Below, one piece after another: positions 29,460-35,110 of a stretch of 35,110 nucleotides of DNA. The notes under the pieces are model-generated. The model did not search any database. It saw only the letters and a program-made list of their open reading frames with translations, and was not told the origin of the DNA. The stretch comes from an uncultured Collinsella sp. GTDB lineage: Bacteria; Actinomycetota; Coriobacteriia; Coriobacteriales; Coriobacteriaceae. A program made the position numbers and the translations under genes. Each line of letters begins with the position of its first letter. Position 1 is the first letter of the stretch. The DNA lies in assembly GCA_958350755.1 (NCBI GenBank), contig CATWID010000014.1, positions 1 through 35,110 on the forward strand, given 5' to 3'.

Positions 29460-32036
29460 ATGTGCGATTGCACAGATCATAAGGATGAGATCCCTGCCTA
29501 CGACGCGCAGGCCATTGAGTCCAAGTGGATGAAGGCCTGGGAGGACTCCAACCTCTTTGCCGTCGACACCGACGCCAGCAAGCCCAAGAAGTACGTGCTC
29601 GAGATGTTCCCGTATCCGTCGGGCGACCTGCACATGGGCCACGCGCGCAACTATACCATCGGCGATGCCATGGCCCGTCAGGCCCGCATGCGCGGCTACG
29701 ATGTGCTGCACCCCATCGGCTTTGACGCCTTTGGCCTGCCTGCCGAGAACGCCGCCATCAAGCACAACACGCAGGCTGCCGCCTGGACGTATAAGAACAT
29801 GGACCAGGCTCTCGCCACGATGAAGCGCATGGGCTTCTCCTACGATCTGGATCGCATGGTCAAGACCTGCAGCCCCGATTATTACCGTTGGGGTCAGTGG
29901 ATCTTTGAGAAGTTGTGGGAAAAGGGCCTGGTCTACCGCAAGAAGAACCCGGTCAACTGGTGCCCCACCTGCAAGACCGTTCTGGCCAACGAGCAGGTCA
30001 CCGAGGGCAAGTGCTGGCGCTGCGGCACCGAGCCCGAGAAGCGCGACCTGGAGCAGTGGTACTTCAAGATTACCGAGTACTCTCAGGAGCTGCTCGATGA
30101 CCTGGAGAAGCTTCCCGGCTGGCCCGAGCGCGTCAAGCAGATGCAGGCCAACTGGATCGGTCGCTCCGAGGGCGCCGAGGTCGACTTTACCCTGTGCGAT
30201 GCCGATGGCGAGCCTATCGAGGGCGACGAGGGCAAGATCACCGTCTTCACCACGCGCGCCGACACGCTCTTTGGCGTTTCCTTCTTTGTCCTGTCTCCCG
30301 AGTACGCCCGTCTGCACGAGCTCGTCGAGGGCACTCAGTACGAGGAGGCCGTCACCAAGATTGTCGAGGACTCCAAGCATATCTCTGCCGTCGAGCGTGC
30401 CCAGGGCACTCTCGAGAAGCACGGCGCCTTTACGGGCCGCTACGTGGTGAACCCCGTCAACGGCGAGAAGATCCCCGTGTGGGTTGCCGACTACGTCGTG
30501 GCCGATTACGGCACCGGTGCTGTCATGGCCGTTCCCTGCGGCGACCAGCGCGACTTTGAGTTCGCCCGCAAATACGATCTGCCGATCGTGCCGATCATCC
30601 TGGACGATGACGACCGCGCTGCCGTCGAGGCCAACGGCGAGACCATCGATACCTTCCATGCCGAGACCGTCGACTGGGATTGCGCCCATGCTGCCGAGGG
30701 CACGCTCGTCCAGTCCGGCAAGTACACCGGTATGCGCGGCGGCAAGCACTCCGAGGGCGAGGCTGCAATCGTTGCTGACCTCGAGGCCATGGGCTGCGGT
30801 CGTCGTAAGGTCGAGTTCCGTCTGCGCGACTGGCTCATTTCCCGCCAGCGCTATTGGGGCAACCCCATCCCGGCCATCCACTGCGAGCACTGCGGCATCG
30901 TGCCCGTGCCCGAGGACCAGCTGCCGGTAACGCTGCCCGAGAACCTGGACCTGGGCGCCGGCGAGACCCTCGCCGAGTGCAAGGAGTTCTACGAGACCAC
31001 CTGCCCGGTCTGCGGCCGCCCGGCCAAGCGCGAGACCGATACCATGGACACCTTCACTTGCTCCAGCTGGTATTACCTGCGCTATACCGACCCGCACAAC
31101 ACCGAGCTGCCTTTCTCCCGCGAGGCCGCCGACCGTTGGATGCCCGTCGATAACTACATCGGCGGCATCGAGCACGCCATTCTGCACCTGCTCTACAGCC
31201 GCTTCTTTACCAAGGCACTGCGCGACCTGGGCCTGCTGAGTGTGGACGAGCCCTTCACCAACCTGCTGTGCCAGGGAATGGTCAAGGACGAGAACGGCGA
31301 CACCATGTCCAAGTCCAAGGGCAATGTCGTGCCCCCGAGCTCGGTCATTGAGCCCTACGGCGCCGACACCATGCGTCTGGCGATCCTGTTTATCGCCCCG
31401 CCCGAGAAGGACTTCGACTGGGATCCCAAGGCCGTCGAGGGCGCCAACCGCTTCATCAAGCGCGCCTGGCGTATCGTGTGGCAGCTCGTCCAGTCCGGCG
31501 ACGCCAACGTGGCCTTCGACAAGTCCGCACTCGACGAGGTCGCGATGAAGCTCTATCGCGAGCGTCACCGCACCATCGCCAAGTGCACCGAGGACTTCGA
31601 TCGTGGCCAGTTCAACACCGCCATCTCGGCCGTCATGGAGCTCGTCAACGCGGCGAGCGCCTACCTCAACGCCACCGAGGGTGCCGCCCGCGACAAGGCG
31701 CTGTGCTACGGCGTGGCTAAGGATATCGTGAGCGTCCTTGCCCCCATCTGCCCGTTCTGGGCCGACGAACTGTGGCACGAGGCCCTCGGCTGCGAGGGCA
31801 ACGCCTACACCGCCGCCTGGCCCGAGTTCGACCTGGCCGAGTCCATCGAGGATACGGTGCAGATCGTCGTCCAGGTGCTCGGCAAGGTCCGTGGCCGCAT
31901 CGACGTCGCCCGCGACGCCTCCAACGAGGAGATGCAAGCTGCCGCTGAGGAAGCCGTTGCCAAGTGGCTTGAGGGCAAGACGGTCGTCAAGGCCATCTGC
32001 GTGCCCGGCAAGCTGGTCAACCTGGTGGTCAAGTAA
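29460..32036 (+). CDS. leuS: Leucyl-tRNA synthetase
   Basis: Class I aminoacyl-tRNA synthetase (858 aa), which charges tRNA-Leu with leucine using ATP in the cytoplasm. The HIGH motif is PYPSGDLHMGHAR (HMGH 58-61), and the KMSKS motif is DTMSKSKGNVV near residue 615. Zinc-finger-like Cys pairs NWCPTCKTVLA and CWRCGTEPEK lie in the first zinc domain, and a second set (CEHCGI, CPVCGRP) lies later. The editing domain contains the Thr-rich FTTRADTLFG and YGTGAVMAVPCGDQRD motifs. The ATG at 29460 has AAAGGAG upstream; the frame stays open as far as 29334, but those extra codons lie in the hairpin arm and are unlikely to be translated. Terminator at 32064-32100. Confidence 0.97.
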   Translation: MCDCTDHKDEIPAYDAQAIESKWMKAWEDSNLFAVDTDASKPKKYVLEMFPYPSGDLHMGHARNYTIGDAMARQARMRGYDVLHPIGFDAFGLPAENAAIKHNTQAAAWTYKNMDQALATMKRMGFSYDLDRMVKTCSPDYYRWGQWIFEKLWEKGLVYRKKNPVNWCPTCKTVLANEQVTEGKCWRCGTEPEKRDLEQWYFKITEYSQELLDDLEKLPGWPERVKQMQANWIGRSEGAEVDFTLCDADGEPIEGDEGKITVFTTRADTLFGVSFFVLSPEYARLHELVEGTQYEEAVTKIVEDSKHISAVERAQGTLEKHGAFTGRYVVNPVNGEKIPVWVADYVVADYGTGAVMAVPCGDQRDFEFARKYDLPIVPIILDDDDRAAVEANGETIDTFHAETVDWDCAHAAEGTLVQSGKYTGMRGGKHSEGEAAIVADLEAMGCGRRKVEFRLRDWLISRQRYWGNPIPAIHCEHCGIVPVPEDQLPVTLPENLDLGAGETLAECKEFYETTCPVCGRPAKRETDTMDTFTCSSWYYLRYTDPHNTELPFSREAADRWMPVDNYIGGIEHAILHLLYSRFFTKALRDLGLLSVDEPFTNLLCQGMVKDENGDTMSKSKGNVVPPSSVIEPYGADTMRLAILFIAPPEKDFDWDPKAVEGANRFIKRAWRIVWQLVQSGDANVAFDKSALDEVAMKLYRERHRTIAKCTEDFDRGQFNTAISAVMELVNAASAYLNATEGAARDKALCYGVAKDIVSVLAPICPFWADELWHEALGCEGNAYTAAWPEFDLAESIEDTVQIVVQVLGKVRGRIDVARDASNEEMQAAAEEAVAKWLEGKTVVKAICVPGKLVNLVVK

Positions 32037-32063
32037 GCGCTGCGCGTAAAGCTGACATGCAAT

Positions 32064-32100
32064 AAACGAGGGACGGTCCGGTTGGGTCGTCCCTCGTTTT
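32064..32100 (+). terminator. Intrinsic terminator of leuS
   Basis: AAACGAGGGACG (32064-32075) pairs with CGTCCCTCGTTT (32088-32099), followed by T. A strong 12-bp stem that can also act for the convergent lipoprotein gene. Confidence 0.85.
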
Positions 32101-32140
32101 GTGTTGTCTGCCCTGCTTAGTCAGTGCGTCGCACCGTCTT

Positions 32141-32713
32141 CTACGGGATGTGTACCAGGTCCCTAAAGTAAACGTTGCCCGTTGCCTCTTCGAACATCCA
32201 AATGTTGAGGTAGATGTCGTTGAGGTCGTTGTTCACATCAAAGTCCGGGTCGTCGAAGGTGCCTACAAAGGCGAGCATGGCGCGCGTTTCCTCGCCCGCT
32301 GCGACCTGCTGGCGCATGCGCACATCGCGGACCACGCCGTTGACGTAGGCATAGGAGTCCACATCGCCAAACATCATGTCGACATCGGTATTGTTGGTCA
32401 CCGTAAAGACGAGCGCCGCGTCTCCGTAGCCGTCGGTGTCCTTGCCCACGCAGGTAACATGGACGTTTTCGTCTGCCTCAAGGTCGATGGGGAACTGTTC
32501 TTGGGAATCGGGACCCAGGCCCTGGGGATCGACGATGTCTTCGTTTATTTTGTCGAAGCTCTCCGATAGCGTCGTTTTCTCGATGGCTTTGGTGCTGCCA
32601 GGGTTCGGTTCGCATGTTCCGGTTTTGCCATTCGTGTTGCCGCAGCCTAAGAGGGCCAACGAGCACGTTGCGATGGCGAGTGCAGTCATGCAGGGGGTTC
32701 CTAGGCGTTTCAT
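32141..32713 (-). CDS. Secreted lipoprotein with a DUF5067-like domain
   Basis: A 190-aa lipoprotein. The signal peptide MKRLGTPCMTALAIATCSLA leads into the lipobox LALLGCG, so the Cys near residue 24 would be lipidated and the protein anchored outside the membrane. The mature part is acidic and contains ALVFTVTNNTDVDMMFGDV and later QQVAAGEETRAMLAFVG, matching the immunoglobulin-like DUF5067/DUF4352 type of exported domains. AAGGAGG precedes the ATG. Function unknown; such proteins are common in Gram-positive gut bacteria. It is convergent with leuS and divergent from rimP. Confidence 0.75.
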   Translation of the reverse strand: MKRLGTPCMTALAIATCSLALLGCGNTNGKTGTCEPNPGSTKAIEKTTLSESFDKINEDIVDPQGLGPDSQEQFPIDLEADENVHVTCVGKDTDGYGDAALVFTVTNNTDVDMMFGDVDSYAYVNGVVRDVRMRQQVAAGEETRAMLAFVGTFDDPDFDVNNDLNDIYLNIWMFEEATGNVYFRDLVHIP

Positions 32714-32975
32714 GGGTGCCTCCTTGCCGTAGAGGATTTGGAAAGGTTCGTCGTTGCGCGACTTGCTGGCCGGCTTGTTACAGAATGTCCCTTAGCTTAA
32801 GTCTGATCGATAGGGGCTCGGGGAGGAATGCCCTTGGGGTCCGAACGGGCCTGTGGATTGGGACGCATGGCCCGTTTTGGGACTGTTGAGGTTGCTCCGC
32901 ATGGGGCTCTTCGGTCAATTGTCCTCTTCTTGTGGAGAACCTGTGCGCACGCTGACCTGCAGATTCGTACTGTGC

Positions 32976-33004
32976 TTGCGCGTTTCCGCAGCTATTGGTA
33001 TAGT
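32976..33004 (+). promoter_or_regulatory. Promoter of the rimP-nusA-infB operon
   Basis: TTGCGC (32976-32981) and TATAGT (32999-33004) with a 17-base spacer, so transcription starts near 33011. The rest of the 369-base gap from 32714 shows no gene. Confidence 0.65.
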
Positions 33005-33030
33005 TTGCTTGCAAATGAAGTTGTAATTGA

Positions 33031-33062
33031 AAGAAGTGGGGTTTCGGCCCCGCTTCTTTTTT
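33031..33062 (+). terminator. Leader terminator (attenuator) ahead of rimP
   Basis: AAGAAGTGGGG (33031-33041) pairs with CCCCGCTTCTT (33048-33058, one G-T pair) around the loop TTTCGG, followed by a run of six T. It lies 20 bases after the predicted transcription start and before the rimP ribosome site (GGAGG 33071-33075). Confidence 0.75.
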
Positions 33063-33082
33063 GTATGGATGGAGGTGCCGCA

Positions 33083-33577
33083 ATGGTCAAGACCAAGACC
33101 GAGCAGGCGATCATCGACGCGCTCGAGGCCGTCGCTCCCCAGCACGATGTCGACATCGTCGACGTCGTGCTCGTGGGCGCCACCAAGGCCCCCTGCGTGC
33201 GCGTGCGTATCGAGGGTGCCGAGGGTCAGAGCCTGTCGCTCAACGACGTCACGGCCAACACCAAGTGGGTCGGCGATGTGATTGAGGAGCTCGACCCTAT
33301 CTCTTCGAGCTATACGCTTGAGGTGTCGAGCCCGGGCATGGCGCGCCCGCTGCGCCGCCCGTGCGACTTTGCCCGCTTTGTTGGCGAGAACTGTGAGCTC
33401 ACCTCCACCGCTACCGAGGGCCGTCGCAAGTACGCCGGCAAGATCGCCGCCGCCACCGAGACGAACGTGACCCTCGAGCTCGAGGACGGCGAGTCCGTTA
33501 CCCTCGATTTCTCTGATGTTAAAAAGTGCAAGTTGAAGCCCACCTATGACTTCAAGCCCGCGAAGGAAGGAAAGTAA
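33083..33577 (+). CDS. rimP: Ribosome maturation factor RimP
   Basis: A 164-aa protein needed for maturation of the 30S ribosomal subunit. The two-domain layout is clear: an N-terminal alpha/beta domain with VKTKTEQAIIDALEAVA, the long strand DIVDVVLVGATKAPCVRVRI and the conserved EVSSPGMARPLRRPCDFARF, followed by a C-terminal SH3-like domain with KYAGKIAAATETNVTLELED and VTLDFSDVKKCKLKP. The ATG at 33083 has GGAGG at 33071-33075. It is 1 base from nusA in the standard rimP-nusA order. Confidence 0.93.
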   Translation: MVKTKTEQAIIDALEAVAPQHDVDIVDVVLVGATKAPCVRVRIEGAEGQSLSLNDVTANTKWVGDVIEELDPISSSYTLEVSSPGMARPLRRPCDFARFVGENCELTSTATEGRRKYAGKIAAATETNVTLELEDGESVTLDFSDVKKCKLKPTYDFKPAKEGK

Positions 33578-33578
33578 G

Positions 33579-34826
33579 ATGGCAGCATCCGACATGATGT
33601 CCGCCCTGATGGAGCTTTGCCAGGAGAAGCACATCGACCAGCTCTACCTGATCGACCGCCTGGAGCAGTCGCTCGCCAAGAGCTATGCCGAGATCCTGCA
33701 TCTTGAGTGGGGTGCCAAGGTGACCATCGACCGCACCACCGGCAAGATCTACGTCTACCGCCTGGAGCCGATCGACGATTCCATGGACGAGGAGGGCAAC
33801 TTCACCGAGTTCGAGGAGATCGACGTTACCCCCAAGAACACGAGCCGCATCGCTGCCCAGCACGCCAAGGCCGAGATCAACGCTATCGTGCGTAACTCCG
33901 CCCGTGAGCAGATCTACGAGGAGTTCTCCGGCCGCATCGGTGACCTCATCAGCGGTACCGTGCTGCAGTCCACGCCCGACTTCACGATCGTCAAGATTCG
34001 CGAAGGCGTCGAGGCCGAGCTTCCGCACTTTGATCAGCGCCGTTACGAGAACGAGCGCAACGAGCGTCCGATGGGCGAGCGCTACCTGCACAACCAGCAT
34101 ATCAAGGCCGTGATCATCGACGTTCGCGACCCCAACTCCAACCTGCAGCCGGTTCGTGGCGAGCACAGCCGTCCGCCGATTGTCATCTCCCGTACCCACC
34201 CCGAGCTCATGCGTCGTCTGTTTGAGCAGGAGGTGCCCGAGATCTATGAGGGCACCGTCCAGATCAAGTCGATCGCCCGCGAGCCCGGCCAGCGCTCCAA
34301 GGTCGCCGTCCACTCGCTCGACGACCGCCTGGATCCCGTGGGCGCCTGCGTCGGCCCCAAGGGCAGCCGTGTTCGCGCTGTTGTGGGCGAGCTCCGTGGC
34401 GAGCGCGTCGACGTCATCCTGTGGGATGCCGATCCTGCCGTCTACGTCGCCAACGCCCTGTCGCCCGCTAAGGTCACCCGCGTCCTCATCGACGAGGAGA
34501 AGGCCTACGCCGGCGTCATCGTGCCCGACGACCAGCTGTCCCTCGCCATCGGTAAGGAGGGCCAGAACGCCCGCCTCGCCGCGCGCCTGACCGGCTGGCA
34601 CATCGACATCAAGTCCGAGACGCTTGCCGCCGACATCCTCAAGAACGTTCCCGTTCACGAGGAGCCCGCCGCCGACCTGATCGGTGACGAGGAGGACGAG
34701 GACGTCCGCCGCTGCGAGTACGTGTCCGAGGACGGCATCCAGTGCCGCAACCAGGCTCGTCCCGGCTCCCGTTTCTGCGGTGTCCACGACACCGACGCCT
34801 TCGATGATGCGGAGGACCTGATCTAG
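33579..34826 (+). CDS. nusA: Transcription termination/antitermination factor NusA
   Basis: A 415-aa NusA. N-terminal domain from MAASDMMSALMELCQEKH, including SYAEILHLEWGAKVTIDR, then the S1 domain GRIGDLISGTVLQSTPDFTI, then two KH domains with the GxxG loops GACVGPKGSRVRAVVGEL and LAIGKEGQNARLAARLTG. Binds RNA polymerase and nascent RNA and modulates pausing, termination and antitermination. After the KH region the protein carries a tail with the pattern CX9CX10CX2H (CEYVSEDGIQC through GSRFCGVHD), looking like a small metal-binding module not found in ordinary NusA. The stop is at 34826. The next gene is infB, so the usual small ylxR gene is missing here. Confidence 0.95.
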   Translation: MAASDMMSALMELCQEKHIDQLYLIDRLEQSLAKSYAEILHLEWGAKVTIDRTTGKIYVYRLEPIDDSMDEEGNFTEFEEIDVTPKNTSRIAAQHAKAEINAIVRNSAREQIYEEFSGRIGDLISGTVLQSTPDFTIVKIREGVEAELPHFDQRRYENERNERPMGERYLHNQHIKAVIIDVRDPNSNLQPVRGEHSRPPIVISRTHPELMRRLFEQEVPEIYEGTVQIKSIAREPGQRSKVAVHSLDDRLDPVGACVGPKGSRVRAVVGELRGERVDVILWDADPAVYVANALSPAKVTRVLIDEEKAYAGVIVPDDQLSLAIGKEGQNARLAARLTGWHIDIKSETLAADILKNVPVHEEPAADLIGDEEDEDVRRCEYVSEDGIQCRNQARPGSRFCGVHDTDAFDDAEDLI

Positions 34827-34835
34827 CGCGCGGTC

Positions 34836-34896
34836 GCGCCGGGCAGGTCCCGGCGCATCTCCCACGCTCGTTCAGTCTCTAGGCACCCAAGGTGCC
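34836..34896 (+). other. Two hairpins in the nusA-infB gap
   Basis: GCGCCGGG/CCCGGCGC (34836-34843, 34849-34856) and GGCACC/GGTGCC (34882-34887, 34891-34896). No U tract follows either stem, so they are likely RNA processing or stability elements, not terminators. Confidence 0.5.
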
Positions 34897-34918
34897 AGAA
34901 AGGGGTAGGTGAAGTCAT

Positions 34919-35110
34919 ATGGCAAAAGTCCGTGTGTCCACCCTGGCCAAAGAGTTCGGCATGACCTCCAAGGAACTGATGGGTCATCTCGCCGATATGA
35001 AGATTCCCGCTAAGTCCGCTTCCTCCACTTTGGAGGACGCCTATGTCGCCATGGTCCGCAAGCAGCTCGCCTCGGTGATCGAGGCCCGCGCTCAGGAAGT
35101 CGAGGCCGCC
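34919..35110 (+). CDS. infB: Translation initiation factor IF-2 (5' part, runs off the window)
   Basis: The first 64 residues of IF-2, starting MAKVRVSTLAKEFGMTSKEL, the conserved IF2_N domain, then the MKIPAKSASSTLED segment and the start of a helical Ala/Glu-rich linker. AAAGGGG precedes the ATG. The GTPase core lies beyond the right edge. IF-2 positions initiator tRNA on the 30S subunit. Order rimP-nusA-infB supports the call. Confidence 0.92.
   Translation, partial: MAKVRVSTLAKEFGMTSKELMGHLADMKIPAKSASSTLEDAYVAMVRKQLASVIEARAQEVEAA

Noticed and set aside
29370..31937. 855-aa open frame antisense to leuS, and similar long minus-strand frames in guaB and nusA
   Set aside because: These are typical open shadows of high-GC genes, with Gly/Val/Asp-rich low-complexity products and no domain.
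34827..34918. ylxR or ribosomal L7Ae-like gene between nusA and infB
   Set aside because: The gap is only 92 bases and contains hairpins, no frame.
1..35110. CRISPR arrays, tRNA or rRNA genes
   Set aside because: No regular repeat-spacer pattern or tRNA/rRNA-like sequence was seen on either strand.

Overview
The window looks like a chromosomal segment of a gut Coriobacteriia member, most likely Collinsella. The GC-rich housekeeping genes (guaB, leuS, rimP, nusA, infB) have the codon use and the purine-rich Shine-Dalgarno sites expected of that group. The AT-richer accessory genes between them look acquired. The genus is an inference from gene style and gut-type families; no database was consulted.

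Layout. 1-7025: the 3' part of a capsule/exopolysaccharide operon on the + strand (GT4 glycosyltransferase, EpsG-like polymerase, GT2 glycosyltransferase, pyruvyl transferase, Wzx-like flippase, F420-hydrogenase-beta-like protein, ferredoxin fragment). 7163-7815: an internally deleted IS256-family element. 8219-12305: a defence-type operon with a DUF4062 protein, an inositol-monophosphatase-family enzyme, a ThsB-like TIR protein, a 62-aa Pro-rich protein, a three-TM SLATT-like membrane protein and a caspase-like protease. 12411-12780: remnant of an IS21-family element. 13122-14924: KAP-type P-loop NTPase. 15096-19033: a candidate retron with an operator-like palindrome, a highly structured GC-rich RNA region, an XRE regulator, a retron-type reverse transcriptase and a large RloC/PtuA-like ATPase. 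19131-20179: a promoter, a short structured RNA and an Abi_2 (AbiF/AbiD) HEPN protein. 20291-21099: a frameshifted LPXTG surface-protein pseudogene. 21147-22501: a toxin-antitoxin-SecB chaperone (TAC) operon. 22723-25158: a LacI regulator, a degenerate Cys/Met-metabolism PLP homologue and a ModE-like regulator. 25352-26863: guaB. 26922-29246: a divergent SinI-type restriction-modification pair. 29316-32036: a 118-nt hairpin and leuS. 32141-32713: a lipoprotein. 32976-35110: rimP-nusA-infB with a promoter and an intrinsic terminator in the leader.

Taken together, 8.2-22.5 kb plus 26.9-29.2 kb form a dense defence island between a capsule locus and core genes. The systems share a logic of sensing infection and then harming the cell: TIR signal to caspase and membrane effectors, retron RNA/DNA guarding an ATPase, HEPN RNase with an RNA partner, chaperone-addicted toxin, and restriction. 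The most novel-looking unit is the DUF4062/IMPase/TIR/SLATT/caspase operon. The retron and the Abi_2-RNA pair come next.
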